Source of the DNA: Vibrio sp. CDRSL-10 TSBA | GTDB lineage: Bacteria > Pseudomonadota > Gammaproteobacteria > Enterobacterales > Vibrionaceae | Direction: 5' to 3' | Assembly (NCBI GenBank): GCA_039696685.1 | Contig: CP155566.1 | Location: 186,001 to 250,000 of the forward strand | Length of the DNA: 64,000 bases | Part shown: one piece after another, positions 31,601 to 41,055 of the stretch | How the letters are laid out: each line of letters begins with the position of its first letter | Numbering within the stretch: position 1 is the first letter of the stretch | Notes under the pieces: model-generated | What the model was told of the DNA's origin: nothing | What the model saw: the letters and a program-made list of their open reading frames with translations, nothing else | Database searches by the model: none | Translations under genes and position numbers: made by a program

Positions 31601-32058
31601 GGCGGGGCAGCGTCTTTTCTATTACGCTGGATAAAGCCGCGCCGGTTGAGCAGGTGGCGCCGGTCAGTGCCGCGCCGCAGAGTCAGCCGGAGCTGCTGTC
31701 GCTGCGTGTGCTGTGTGTCGATAATGAAGAAGACATTCTGGTCGGGATGCGTGACCTGCTGGAACGCTGGGGCTGTGAAGTGCGCACTGCCACCGATCTG
31801 GTGACCAGCCTGCGCGCGCTGGATAACCAGTGGGTGCCGGATGTGGTGCTGTCTGACTACCGGCTCGATCAGGGCCGGACCGGGCTGGAAGTGTTGCAGC
31901 AGTGCCGCCTGCGTCTCGGTGACTGCTTTGAGGGCATAGTGATCAGTGCCGACCGTAGTGAGGATATTCTTGACGGAATTAAATCCAACGGCTTTGGTTT
32001 TATCGCCAAGCCGGTCAAACCGCTTAAACTGCGGGCTTTACTCAATCGGGTCGCCTGA
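28624..32058 (+). CDS. crbS: Hybrid sensor kinase CrbS with sodium/solute symporter domain
   Basis: An intact 1144-residue protein. Residues 1 to about 500 form a 13-segment sodium:solute symporter-like domain (for example SWTFYGTVGQASANPWSFLP and HITSIADFIGARYGKSQGLA). A PAS region (about 620-760) and a coiled coil (LEERVLERTRELEKLNQQLV) follow. The histidine kinase has His about 797 in FLAAVSHDLMQPLNAARLF, ATP-binding boxes NAFRYNPHGK, DNGIGIEEDK and GLGLGLAIS. A C-terminal receiver has Asp about 1077 in VVLSDYRLDQGRTG. The layout and place near acs match CrbS, which with the regulator CrbR switches V. cholerae to acetate uptake by inducing acs. No crbR is seen here. The domain call is certain; the symbol rests on layout and context. 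Confidence 0.9.
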   Translation: MQGWLVIPVSLMYLGVLFLIAWYGDRQTNWLAKWRPWIYSLSIAVYCSSWTFYGTVGQASANPWSFLPIYIAPILVFAFGWRILARLILIAKREHITSIADFIGARYGKSQGLAVLVTLIAVAGILPYIALQLRGITMGLNIVAPDLRTEFGYQDINVSWFVVLALALFTMLFGTRHIDNTEHHRGMMMAIAFESIVKLVAFLVVGLFIVFLALRSDSINLLETARSTYQSPNWPTLLVHTLLTMMAIICLPRQFHTMVVENERAQDLHTARWLFPLYLILMGIFVLPIAWIGQSMLSGTSADTFVISLPMSVGAEDIALLAFLGGTSAASGMVIVSTIALAIMVSNDLVMPLLLRRMRLSQRNHRHFSGLLVVIRRSLIFVLLMGAWGFYLALDAIPSLSAIGFLSFSAITQFAPALIGGMYWREGNRKGVYVGLAAGFTLWLVTLMTATNMLAGDEQSNVLLWLITPPEVIAGLGLKSADWGMLLSVSVNALCYVLVSMVTRCSLSERLQSAAFVGTPLPENENMSLYQSRVTVAELEMLASRFVGRSRVRSAFNQYWDQQRETLMPNQQAPSTLIRHTERVLAGVFGASSAKLVLTSALQGRNMQLEEVATIVDEASELYDFSRGLLQGAIEHIGQGIAVVDKQLRLVAWNQRYLELFDFPLGLIQVGRPIADVIRHNAEQGLCGPGDPEDHVRRRVYHLEQGTRHTSSRVRPDGRVIEVQGNPMPGGGFVMSFTDITVFRDAEQALKEANETLEERVLERTRELEKLNQQLVSATQRSEHESRSKSRFLAAVSHDLMQPLNAARLFASSLAEVAKDDEARRLSHHIESALSAAEDLIGDLLDISRLESGKLEIHPQSFAIKDVLANLNAEFSALARQQGVTFAMVPSSLYVRSDPKLLRRVVQNFLTNAFRYNPHGKVLLGVRNLGDQVRIDVWDNGIGIEEDKQQEIFEEFNRGGQVRSEQGLGLGLAISKGIAHVLGHEISMRSWPGRGSVFSITLDKAAPVEQVAPVSAAPQSQPELLSLRVLCVDNEEDILVGMRDLLERWGCEVRTATDLVTSLRALDNQWVPDVVLSDYRLDQGRTGLEVLQQCRLRLGDCFEGIVISADRSEDILDGIKSNGFGFIAKPVKPLKLRALLNRVA

Positions 32059-32092
32059 GTTCGCCATTATCCCGCAGCTGAACGCCAATAAA

Positions 32093-32116
32093 AAACGCCC
32101 TCTTGTGAGGGCGTTT
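32093..32116. terminator. Bidirectional terminator between crbS and gppA
   Basis: A perfect ten-base stem (AAACGCCCTC/GAGGGCGTTT) lies between converging genes. The T run is best on the minus strand, serving gppA. Confidence 0.88.
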
Positions 32117-32149
32117 GAGCTTTTGGGGTGCCATGATCTTTTTGCCGCT

Positions 32150-33643
32150 TTAGCTGGCAAGCAGGGTCAATGGCCAGCCGATATCGGTCTGGCGGTTAGC
32201 CTCCAGTTCCAGTTCGGCATACGTCAGCGGGTTAGCCTGCAGCCAGGCATTGCTGATACTCAGGGTCAGTTTGTCGCCTTCTGCACTGAGGGCAAACTCC
32301 GGCTCCAGCGCCGGGTTACGGCGATGGCTGAGAATGACCGCGAGACGGAACAGGCGTAACACCCGTTTACTGCTGCTGCTCGATAACGCATGTTGCTCCG
32401 GCAGCGAAGTCAGTTGCTCACGGTAGCGGCGCGCCAGCTCACCCAGGTAGTGCTTCTGGGCACGGGTGAAGCCGGGCAAATCAAGATGCTGCAGCAGATA
32501 GGCACTGTGCTCGCCGCCTTTTTTAAAGTCGATCGACAAACCGATTTCGTGTAACTGGGCAACACTGCGCAGCAGCATCTCCGCCTGCGGCTCCCCGACC
32601 CACTCATCGCCGCCGCACTGCGCCAGCAGTTTACTGGCCAGAGTGGCGACCTGGTCGGCATAAGTGTCATCCAGCTGGTAACGGCTCTGCACACTGGCAA
32701 TGGTGCGGGCACGGATATCATCCTGGCGCAGACCGGCCACCATCTCGTACACCAGCCCTTCACGCAGCGCGCCGCCGGCCAGGGTCATCGCTTCAATATT
32801 CAGCGATTCAAACACCGCAATCAGAATCGACAAGCCGCTTGGGAAAACCAGGGCTCGTTCCAGAGTCAGGCCTTCGATTTCCAGCTCTTCGAGATGGTCC
32901 GACAGCATGGCCTGCTTTTGCAGTCGCTTCAGTTTGGCCAGGGTAATGACTTCATCCATCCCCTGTGCCAGCATGATCTCCTGCAGTGCCTGCACGGTAC
33001 CGCTGGCACCCACACACACATCCCAGCCCAGAGCGGTATACTGCTCCAGGATTGGCTCCAGCATCTGCTTGGCCGCGTGGATGGCGTTATTGAAATTGGT
33101 GCTGTTGAGCTGGCGATCTTTAAAGTGTCGCTCCAGCCAGGTGACGCAGCCCATTTTCAAACTGGTCAGTGCCTTTGCCTCAAACCCTTCACCGATAATC
33201 AGCTCTGTGCTGGCGCCGCCGATGTCGACGACCAGCCGACGTCCCATGCCTCCGGAGGTATGAGCGACACCTTTATAGATAGTCGCCGCTTCTTCCTCAC
33301 CCGAAATGACTTCAATCGGGTGGCCGAGAATGGTATTGGCTCTGGCGAGAAACTCATCCACATTGGTCGCGGTACGCAGAGTCGCGGTACCGACAATACG
33401 GATATTCTCATCAGGAATATCCTGCAGACGTTCGGCAAACAGGCTCAGGCAATCCCAGCCACGTTGCATCGCTTCTTGGCTCAGCGCATTGTGTTCGTCC
33501 AGGCCGGCAGCCAGGCGAACTTTGCGCTTGATTTTGGCCATGGTCTGAACGCTGCCATCAATGTGGCGCACAATCAGCATGTGAAAGCTGTTCGACCCGA
33601 GGTCGATAGCCGCATACAGCGGTGAAGAGACGGCTTGACTCAT
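32150..33643 (-). CDS. gppA: Guanosine-5'-triphosphate,3'-diphosphate pyrophosphatase
   Basis: A 497-residue Ppx/GppA phosphatase that turns pppGpp into ppGpp, part of the stringent response. The start [20 protein letters not shown] at 33643 is preferred; upstream in-frame codons belong to the rhlB tail. The actin-like ATPase fold shows phosphate loops [15 protein letters not shown] and [14 protein letters not shown]. The C-terminal half is an HD-type helical domain ([20 protein letters not shown]). It starts 7 bases after the repaired rhlB stop, an arrangement conserved in enterobacteria and vibrios. Confidence 0.95.
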   Translation of the reverse strand: MSQAVSSPLYAAIDLGSNSFHMLIVRHIDGSVQTMAKIKRKVRLAAGLDEHNALSQEAMQRGWDCLSLFAERLQDIPDENIRIVGTATLRTATNVDEFLARANTILGHPIEVISGEEEAATIYKGVAHTSGGMGRRLVVDIGGASTELIIGEGFEAKALTSLKMGCVTWLERHFKDRQLNSTNFNNAIHAAKQMLEPILEQYTALGWDVCVGASGTVQALQEIMLAQGMDEVITLAKLKRLQKQAMLSDHLEELEIEGLTLERALVFPSGLSILIAVFESLNIEAMTLAGGALREGLVYEMVAGLRQDDIRARTIASVQSRYQLDDTYADQVATLASKLLAQCGGDEWVGEPQAEMLLRSVAQLHEIGLSIDFKKGGEHSAYLLQHLDLPGFTRAQKHYLGELARRYREQLTSLPEQHALSSSSSKRVLRLFRLAVILSHRRNPALEPEFALSAEGDKLTLSISNAWLQANPLTYAELELEANRQTDIGWPLTLLAS

Positions 33644-33650
33644 AGACGAC

Positions 33651-34974
33651 TTACGAATCCTTTTTCTGGCGGTTGCGTGGCGGACGCGAACGACGCTGCG
33701 ATTTACCACGGTTGTTATTGTTGCCTGAGCGAGAGCCGCCGGTGTTGGTACGGCGCTGCTGAGTAGAAACGCATGGTCAGCGGTTTTGGCAGATCAGTCA
33801 GCAGAGCTGCAGGATCGTATTCGGAAACCGGGATAGTGTGTTCAATGTACTCTTCAATGCCCGGCAGGTTAATTGCGTACTCTTCACAAGCAAAGCTGAG
33901 TGAGTTACCGCTTTCGCCAGCGCGACCGGTACGGCCGATACGGTGTACGTAGTCTTCACAGTCATCCGGCAGATCGTAGTTGAATACGTGGGTTACCTGC
34001 GGAATATGCAGACCACGGGCAGCCACGTCGGTAGCAACCAGTACATCCACTTCACCTTTGGTGAACTGAGCCAGAATACGCTCACGTTTTTTCTGCGGTA
34101 CGTCGCCGGTCAGCAGACCAACACGGTGTCCGTCAGCAGCCAGGTGGCCCCAGATCTGTTCACAGCGGTGCTTGGTATTGGCGAAAATGATGGCGCGATC
34201 CGGCCACTCTTCTTCGATAAGTGTCTGCAGCAGCGACATTTTGTGCTCATTCGACGGATAGAACAGCTCTTCTTTAATGCGGTGTCCGGTTTTCTGGGTT
34301 GGTTCCACGACCACGTGTTCCGGATTGTGCATGTGTTCGAAGGCCAGCTCCTGCACACGGTAAGAGAGAGTTGCTGAGAACAGCATGTTGAGACGATCTT
34401 TGGCTTCCGGCATACGACGGAACAAGAAACGGATGTCTTTAATAAAGCCGAGATCGAACATACGGTCAGCTTCATCCAGCACGACAGCCTGAATCGCGTT
34501 CAGGTTAAACACGCGCTGTTTGTAGAAATCGATAATACGGCCGGTGGTGCCGATCAGAATGTCTACACCTTCCTGCAGTTTACCCAGCTGCTTATCGTAG
34601 CTTTCGCCGCCGTAGGCCAGACCGGCCTTAATCCCGGTACTTTCGACCAATGACTCAGCGTCGTTGTAAATCTGAATAGCCAGTTCACGCGTTGGCGCCA
34701 TGATAATGGCACGCGGTTGCGTTGGCTGACGACCTTCAACAGGTGGTGTTTTCAGTAAATGGTGGAATGTAGCAGTAAGAAACGCGAGCGTTTTACCAGT
34801 GCCCGTTTGGGCCTGGCCTGCGATGTCTTGGCCGGCGAGCAGTACCGGCAACGCCGAAGCTTGGATCGGGGTGCAGTATTCAAACCCTTTTTTTTCCAAT
34901 CCTTCAATGACTTGCGGATGTAAACCGAAGTCGGCGAACTTGTGCTCTGTGATATGCGTCTTTTTCATAGCCAT
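33651..34974 (-). CDS. rhlB: ATP-dependent RNA helicase RhlB, frame broken once at 33767-33769
   Basis: RhlB unwinds structured RNA for the RNase E degradosome. The DEAD-box motifs are in order: Q motif ([13 protein letters not shown]), [40 protein letters not shown] and [12 protein letters not shown]. The start may be the ATG at 34974 or the one two codons later. After LPKPLTMR the frame breaks. Removing one A from TAGAAACGC (plus strand) gives the basic, Gly/Asn/Arg-rich RNA-binding tail [15 protein letters not shown] to NRQKKDS and a stop at 33651, about 440 residues in all. The uncorrected frame ends early and loses this tail. Confidence 0.94.
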
Positions 34975-35079
34975 AGAATATCAGCTTAGGCTTGCAATAC
35001 GGAAGTAAATACATTCCAATAGAGCATCTATTTACTGGTTAGTATGCAACCAGTTCAGAAAAACACACTGGAGTGGAAG

Positions 35080-35406
35080 ATGAGTGATAAAATTGTGCAG
35101 CTTTCTGACGATAGTTTTGAAGCAGATGTGATCAAAGCTGCAGGCCCTGTTCTTGTTGATTTTTGGGCAGAATGGTGTGGTCCTTGTAAGATGATTGCGC
35201 CTATTCTTGATGAAATCGCTGAAGAGTACGAAGGCAAACTCACTATCGGCAAACTGAACATTGACCACAACGCTGGTACACCACCTAAGTTCGGTATTCG
35301 TGGCATTCCAACGCTTCTGCTTTTCAAAGACGGCAGCGTTGCAGCAACTAAAGTTGGTGCGCTTTCTAAGACTCAGCTGAAAGAATTCTTAGACGCCAAC
35401 CTGTAA
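35080..35406 (+). CDS. trxA: Thioredoxin 1
   Basis: A 108-residue thioredoxin, the standard length. The redox site is [14 protein letters not shown] with Cys33 and Cys36, and the cis-proline is in [12 protein letters not shown]. It reduces disulphides in cytoplasmic proteins such as ribonucleotide reductase and is recharged by thioredoxin reductase. The ATG at 35080 is used; an upstream in-frame ATG would add twelve unlikely residues. It diverges from rhlB and lies before rho, the conserved rhlB-trxA-rho order. Confidence 0.97.
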   Translation: MSDKIVQLSDDSFEADVIKAAGPVLVDFWAEWCGPCKMIAPILDEIAEEYEGKLTIGKLNIDHNAGTPPKFGIRGIPTLLLFKDGSVAATKVGALSKTQLKEFLDANL

Positions 35407-35417
35407 AAACACGCCCC

Positions 35418-35451
35418 AAACCGTACATAGCAATATGTGCGGTTTTGTTTT
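35418..35451 (+). terminator. Terminator of trxA in the rho leader
   Basis: A twelve-base stem (AAACCGTACATA/TATGTGCGGTTT, one mismatch) followed by T-rich sequence. The 150-base leader of rho follows, the usual site of Rho autoregulation. Confidence 0.8.
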
Positions 35452-35602
35452 TGGTAAAAAACATTTTCTAGACTAGGCTAATATTTAGTGCTAGTTTATC
35501 GCACGTTAATTAAACAAATGTTCACTTCTTGGTCAATCCTGAGACCAAATCCATCTTAACTTAAAAACAGATCCTATTTTGACTAAACAAGTATCCACCA
35601 CA

Positions 35603-36863
35603 ATGAATCTAACAGAATTGAAGAACAGACCTGTGTCTGATCTTGTGAAACTTGGTGAGAGTCTGGGCCTTGAAAACCTGGCGCGCCTGAGAAAACAAGA
35701 CATCATTTTCGCCATCCTAAAAGCGCATGCGAAAAGTGGTGAAGATATTTTTGGTGACGGGGTCTTGGAAATTCTTCAAGACGGTTTTGGTTTCTTACGT
35801 AGTGCAGACAGCTCATATCTGGCCGGTCCTGACGACATTTATGTGTCACCAAGCCAGATCCGTCGCTTCAACCTGCGTACCGGTGACTCAATAGCTGGCA
35901 AAATCCGTCCGCCCAAAGAAGGCGAGCGTTACTTTGCACTGTTGAAAGTGAACACAGTTAACGACGACAAACCGGATAATGCCCGTAACAAGATCCTGTT
36001 CGAAAACTTAACGCCGCTGCACGCCAACGAAACGTATGGTGATGGAGCGTGGTAACGGTTCGACTGAAGACATCACCGCGCGCGTACTTGATCTGGCAGC
36101 GCCGATTGGTAAAGGTCAGCGTGGTCTGATTGTTGCTCCGCCAAAAGCGGGTAAAACCATGCTGCTGCAAAACATCGCGCAGAGCATTGCCAGCAATCAC
36201 CCTGAATGTGTGCTGATGGTACTGCTGATTGATGAACGTCCGGAAGAAGTTACCGAGATGCAGCGTCTGGTTAAAGGTGAAGTAATTGCTTCGACCTTTG
36301 ATGAACCAGCTTCTCGCCACGTACAAGTAGCAGAAATGGTGATTGAAAAAGCCAAGCGCCTGGTTGAACACAAGAAAGACGTGGTTATCCTGCTTGACTC
36401 TATCACTCGTCTGGCGCGTGCCTACAACACCGTTGTACCTTCATCAGGCAAAGTGCTGACTGGTGGTGTGGATGCTAACGCACTGCACCGTCCGAAGCGT
36501 TTCTTCGGTGCGGCCCGTAATGTTGAAGAGGGCGGCAGTCTGACTATCATCGCGACTGCGCTGGTGGATACTGGTTCGAAGATGGATGAAGTTATCTACG
36601 AAGAGTTCAAAGGTACAGGTAACATGGAACTGCACCTGAACCGTAAGATTGCAGAAAAACGTGTTTTCCCTGCTATCGACTTCAACCGTTCAGGTACCCG
36701 TCGTGAAGAGCTGCTGACCAAAACGGATGAGCTGCAGAAGATGTGGATCCTGCGTAAGATTGTGCACCCGATGGGTGAAACCGACGCGATGGAATTCCTC
36801 ATCGACAAACTGGCGATGACCAAGACCAACGATGAATTCTTTGACGCCATGCGTCGTCAATAA
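35603..36863 (+). CDS. rho: Transcription termination factor Rho, frame broken once at 36030-36032
   Basis: Rho is the hexameric RNA-dependent ATPase that ends many transcripts. The start [20 protein letters not shown] at 35603 matches the family. The RNA-binding cold-shock domain includes [18 protein letters not shown] (about 56-73). The Walker A motif is [17 protein letters not shown] near residue 175, Walker B is [13 protein letters not shown] and the Q-loop is [11 protein letters not shown]. Removing one A from AACGAAACG restores [20 protein letters not shown] and 419 residues, the exact expected length. As read, the frame stops at residue 150, which would be lethal or nearly so. Confidence 0.97.
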
Positions 36864-36880
36864 GAATCAACAGGTTAAAA

Positions 36881-36907
36881 AAACACCACCCAATGGGTGG
36901 TGTTTTT
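36881..36907 (+). terminator. Intrinsic terminator of rho
   Basis: An eleven-base perfect stem (AAACACCACCC/GGGTGGTGTTT) continuing into T, 18 bases after the rho stop. Confidence 0.92.
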
Positions 36908-36964
36908 GTTTGCATTCTGGCCTGTAAGCATTGACAATGGCTCGAATGTTAACAGGAGGTTGAT

Positions 36965-37963
36965 ATGCAACAAGGAATGTTGTGCACACTTCTCCTCACT
37001 CTTTCACTGATCATGATGCCCGCCCGGGCGGTGGAAATCTCCCCGCAGCAGCGCGAGCAGCTCCTCCAGGACAGCCAGTTACAACAGAAAGTGGCGGAAC
37101 TGGTCGAAATGGCAGTGAAGGATGATGTCGATGCGCTGAATTTTGCTTTGCAACGGCTGGCTCTACCGCAACAGGAAGCGGTGCGCTATCTGCTCTTGCA
37201 GCATCTCGACCAGAGCCAACTGGCATTGACCCCTTATATGGTCAATTTTGTCGAGTCGCAGCGTCAGGCAGCTCCGGTCTATCAGACCATGGAGAAAGGA
37301 GAAGGCTACGAATTTTCGGTTCCGGCTTTTGATTACCCGAGTATTGCCAATCGGTTAATCAAGCAGTGGAATCAGGATCAGCGTGTGCTGGATTTGGTGT
37401 TTAAGGCCGAGCGCTATGAACTCAATTTACAGCAGTGGCTGTCCGGGCACGAGCATCTGATCCAGGCCAGAGAAGCGCTGCTGATGCGCGAACTGGGCAA
37501 CTTATCTCCGCCCGCGGTCAAAGCTCTGACGGATCAGCTGACCCAGGCGGCTGTCACCAGCTGGTTACCCTCTTCCTCTCTTATGGTACGTCTGGCACAG
37601 GTCAGCGAAGATCCCCAGGTTTATAAACTGTTATGGTTGATGCGTTCAGATTTCTACATTGAGCAGGAACTGGAACGTCTCGCCCGTCTTGCCCGTCAGG
37701 GCGATGAGTTTGCCATCGGACAACTCATGGCGGCGGAAGGTAATCCACGCCTCAAATCCATCGCGCTGCAGGAGCTCGCGCGCCTGAATCCGATGAGTGA
37801 TGACGTGAAAGCGTTTCTGGTGTCGCGTCTCGGCCGATCCGATGATGCACCGATAGTTGCGCAGGCTCTGGCCGAGCAGGGTTATCAATCGTGGCTTAAA
37901 GATCTGCTGGCCAATAACCGTGAGGTCAAGCGGCACGCTATCTTACAGGTCCTTTCCCAGTAA
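36965..37963 (+). CDS. Exported protein of unknown function between rho and ubiD
   Basis: A 332-residue protein with a near-perfect AGGAGG ribosome site 8 bases before the ATG. The first 23 residues are a signal peptide ending PARA-VEI, so it is exported to the periplasm. The rest is rich in Leu, Gln and Ala with repeating helical pairs of about 35 residues (for example FAIGQLMAAEGNPRLKSIAL and DAPIVAQALAEQGYQSWLKD), which looks like a HEAT- or Armadillo-like helical solenoid. There are no cysteines, enzyme motifs or membrane segments. It has its own terminators on both sides, so it is a single-gene unit. I do not recognise a named family. Confidence 0.8.
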   Translation: MQQGMLCTLLLTLSLIMMPARAVEISPQQREQLLQDSQLQQKVAELVEMAVKDDVDALNFALQRLALPQQEAVRYLLLQHLDQSQLALTPYMVNFVESQRQAAPVYQTMEKGEGYEFSVPAFDYPSIANRLIKQWNQDQRVLDLVFKAERYELNLQQWLSGHEHLIQAREALLMRELGNLSPPAVKALTDQLTQAAVTSWLPSSSLMVRLAQVSEDPQVYKLLWLMRSDFYIEQELERLARLARQGDEFAIGQLMAAEGNPRLKSIALQELARLNPMSDDVKAFLVSRLGRSDDAPIVAQALAEQGYQSWLKDLLANNREVKRHAILQVLSQ

Positions 37964-38027
37964 CGAACGTGGCTAACTTGGGGCTACGGCGTACATCATG
38001 ACGATGTTTATCATTATCCGTAACAGG

Positions 38028-38055
38028 AAAAGAGGGAGCGCAACTCCCTCTTTTT
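38028..38055 (+). terminator. Terminator of the exported-protein gene
   Basis: A ten-base stem (AAAGAGGGAG/CTCCCTCTTT) followed by T, located 65 bases downstream of the stop and 40 bases before ubiD. Confidence 0.88.
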
Positions 38056-38094
38056 GTTATACTGCCTGCAGATTAACCAGCCATCAGAAGACCT

Positions 38095-39949
38095 ATGAGT
38101 TTTAAGGATTTACGCGAATTTCTCGATCATCTCGAGCAGCATGGTCAGCTAAAACGTATTACTCACCCGATTGATCCCCACTATGAAATGACAGAGATCA
38201 GTGACCGCACGCTGCGTGCTGGCGGCCCGGCGCTGTTGTTTGAAAACCCGATTGGCAGCGATATTCCGGTTCTGACCAACCTGTTCGGCACACCGGAAAG
38301 GGTGGCGATTGGAATGGGACGCAGCCAGGCGAAAGAGCTGCGTGAAGTGGGTAAATTACTCGCCTATCTTAAAGAGCCGGAACCACCGCGTGGTTTTAAA
38401 GATGCTCTGGATAAGCTGCCGGTATTTAAGCAGGTACTCAATATGCCGGCCAAGCGTCTGCGTCAGGCGGCTTGTCAGCAGATTGTCTGGCAGGGGGATG
38501 AGGTTGATCTGGATAAGATTCCGGTCATGAGTTGCTGGGCTGATGATGTTGCGCCTTTGCTGACCTGGGGGCTTACGGTCACCCGTGGCCCGCACAAAAA
38601 GCGTCAGAACCTAGGTATCTATCGTCAGCAAAAAATTGCTAAGAACAAAATCATCATGCGCTGGCTGGCCCACCGTGGAGGTGCGCTTGATCTGCGTGAC
38701 TGGATGGAAACCAACCCTGGTGAACCTTTCCCGGTTTCGGTAGCTTTTGGTGCCGACCCGGCCACGATTCTGGGCGCGGTTACACCTGTGCCGGATACCC
38801 TGTCTGAATATGCCTTTGCCGGTTTACTGCGTGGCAGTAAAACGGAAGTCGTCAAATCGGTCAGTAACGACCTGGAAGTTCCGGCCAGTGCTGAAATCGT
38901 GCTGGAAGGTTACATCGATCCGAACGAGTTTGCCGATGAAGGTCCGTATGGCGATCATACCGGTTACTATAATGAGGTCGAGCGTCACCGCGTGTTTACC
39001 GTCACCCATGTCACTATGCGCGAAAAGCCGATTTACCACAGTACCTACACCGGACGTCCGCCGGATGAGCCTGCAGTGCTGGGTGTGGCACTCAATGAAG
39101 TATTTGTGCCGATTCTGCAAAAGCAGTTTCCCGGAAATAGAGGACTTCTATCTGCCGCCGGAAGGATGTTCCTACCGTATGGCGGTCGTGACCATGAAGA
39201 AGCAGTATCCGGGTCATGCCAAACGGGTAATGATGGGAGTGTGGTCTTTCCTGCGTCAGTTTATGTATACCAAATATGTGATTGTGTGTGATGAGTCGGT
39301 CAATGCCCGTGATTGGGGGGAAGTGATTGCTGCCATGACTACCCATATGGATCCGGTGCGCGATACCCTGATGATTGAGCATACGCCAATCGATTCACTC
39401 GATTTCGCCTCACCTGTGGTCGGACTGGGTTCGAAAATGGGGATGGATGCAACGATTAAATGGGATGCTGAACTGGCGATGTCTCCATCCGTGACCGCGG
39501 CAGATAAAAGTGACATTCCGGCGGATGCATTACAGGTATTTAAACAGCAGCATCCACAAGTCATCGATATTCATCTTCCCGCCTCAGCGGATAATCGTTT
39601 CGTGCTGGTCTCTATGTATAAAGAGATGGCGGGGCAGTCCAGAGCGGTATTAGATGCGCTGCAAGCCTTTGTTGCTGATTATGTTGATGCCAAGTTTGTT
39701 GTACTGTGTGATGAAGACGTCAATATCCATGACTGGCATGACATTATCTGGGCCATTACTACCCGGATGGATCCGGCGCGTGATACGTTACGGATTCCGG
39801 CCTGGGACCAGCAGAGTTCGAAACTGTGCCTGGATGCCACCAACAAATATCCCGGTGAGGTTGAACGCGAGTGGGGGACGCCAATTAAAAAGGATCCTAA
39901 ACTAGTAGCAAAAATCGACCAAATCTGGGACAAATTAGATATCCTATGA
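38095..39949 (+). CDS. ubiD: UbiD 4-hydroxy-3-polyprenylbenzoate decarboxylase with duplicated C-terminal module, frame broken once at 39127-39129
   Basis: UbiD decarboxylates the ring of ubiquinone precursors using prenylated FMN made by UbiX. The repaired gene encodes about 617 residues, some 120 more than E. coli UbiD (497). Residues 1 to about 345 match the catalytic part, including [16 protein letters not shown] and [14 protein letters not shown]. The extra length is a second copy of the C-terminal module: [15 protein letters not shown] with [15 protein letters not shown] in unit 1 and [15 protein letters not shown] with [15 protein letters not shown] in unit 2. Dropping one T from CAGTTTCCC restores [15 protein letters not shown]. 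It overlaps the ferredoxin gene by four bases (ATGA). Confidence 0.94.
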
Positions 39950-40215
39950 CCTACACTGTACGTTTGCTTCCGAGTAATATTCAGTTTGAGGTAGAAAAAG
40001 GCCAGACGGTGTTGGACGCTGCACTCAACCAGCATATTTCGTTTCCGCACCGTTGCCAGGTAGGCGCCTGTGCAGCCTGCCTGTGCCGTAAAGTAGAAGG
40101 TGAGGTAAGTTACCATCTGGAGCCGATGCTGACCGAAAGGGAGCAAGCCGAAGGATGGGTATTTCCCTGTCAGGCCTTCGCTGAAAGTCATTTAGTACTT
40201 ACTTTCGAGGAGTAG
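39946..40215 (+). CDS. Small [2Fe-2S] ferredoxin between ubiD and fre
   Basis: An 89-residue plant-type ferredoxin. Cluster ligands are Cys37, Cys42, Cys45 and Cys75 in [13 protein letters not shown] and VFPCQAF. This spacing (C-x4-C-x2-C-x29-C) fits the adrenodoxin/plant-like fold and resembles YfaE and the ferredoxin part of flavin-reductase fusions. It is coupled to ubiD by an ATGA overlap and is 15 bases before fre. An electron path from NAD(P)H through Fre to this ferredoxin is likely from the order. The final acceptor is unknown; a ubiquinone-pathway hydroxylase is one possibility. Confidence 0.9.
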   Translation: MTYTVRLLPSNIQFEVEKGQTVLDAALNQHISFPHRCQVGACAACLCRKVEGEVSYHLEPMLTEREQAEGWVFPCQAFAESHLVLTFEE

Positions 40216-40230
40216 GTAAGAAGGAAGCTC

Positions 40231-40944
40231 ATGACCATTAAATGTAAAGTAAAGTCTATCCAGCCATTAGCCAGCAACACTTTCCAAATCCTGCTGCACC
40301 CGGAAGCGCCGGTTGAGTTTAAAGCCGGCCAGTACCTGATGGTAGTAATGGGCGAGAAAGACAAGCGCCCGTTTTCGATTGCCAGCAGCCCGTGCCGCCA
40401 TGAAGGTGAACTGGAACTGCATATCGGCGCGGCAGAACATAATGCCTACGCGCAGGATGTGGTGAACGCGATGCGTCAGGCGCTGGAAGAAAATAGTGAC
40501 ATCACAATTGATGCGCCGCACGGTGATGCTTGGGTAAAAGAAGACAGCGAGCGTCCTCTGCTGCTGATTGCCGGCGGTACCGGCTTTAGCTATGTTCGTT
40601 CTATTCTTGATCATTGTGTTGCCCAGAAGAAGACCAATTCTATCTATCTGTACTGGGGCGGCCGTGATGCGAGCCAGCTGTATGCTAAAGATGAACTGGC
40701 CCAAATTGCCGCTCAATATGACAATGTGCATTTTATTCCGGTAGTGGAACAAGCAGAAGCTAACTGGCAGGGCAAAGTGGGTAATGTGCTTCAGGCCATC
40801 AGTCAGGATTTCGAATCACTGGCTGATTACGATATCTATATCGCCGGTCGATTTGAGATGGCGGGCGCGGCAAGAGAGATGTTTACGCAGAACAAACAGG
40901 CGCTGAGTGAACGTATGTTTGCTGATGCGTACGCATTTATCTAA
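40231..40944 (+). CDS. fre: NAD(P)H-flavin reductase
   Basis: A 237-residue Fre/LuxG-type reductase (233 in E. coli). The flavin-binding arginine motif is [14 protein letters not shown] (about 47-60). The NAD(P)H loop is [20 protein letters not shown] (about 111-130), and the C-terminus ends MFADAYAFI. It reduces free FMN, FAD and riboflavin, and here may also reduce the ferredoxin encoded just upstream. In E. coli fre follows ubiD directly; here a ferredoxin gene lies between them. Confidence 0.94.
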   Translation: MTIKCKVKSIQPLASNTFQILLHPEAPVEFKAGQYLMVVMGEKDKRPFSIASSPCRHEGELELHIGAAEHNAYAQDVVNAMRQALEENSDITIDAPHGDAWVKEDSERPLLLIAGGTGFSYVRSILDHCVAQKKTNSIYLYWGGRDASQLYAKDELAQIAAQYDNVHFIPVVEQAEANWQGKVGNVLQAISQDFESLADYDIYIAGRFEMAGAAREMFTQNKQALSERMFADAYAFI

Positions 40945-40967
40945 CGGTTACTGCACATCAGATACAG

Positions 40968-40994
40968 AAAAGAGGGCTAAAATGCCCTCTTTTT
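40968..40994 (+). terminator. Terminator of ubiD-ferredoxin-fre
   Basis: A ten-base stem (AAAAGAGGGC/GCCCTCTTTT) with five T, 24 bases after the fre stop. Confidence 0.9.
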
Positions 40995-41055
40995 CATCAC
41001 TTCGATGCTTTATTCAGCGAATGGCCGTTTTTTTAAAGTTTTTTGCAAAAACCCC

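Noticed and set aside
33644..33709. N-terminal extension of GppA
   Set aside because: These codons overlap the repaired basic tail of RhlB; the family start is [16 protein letters not shown] at 33643.
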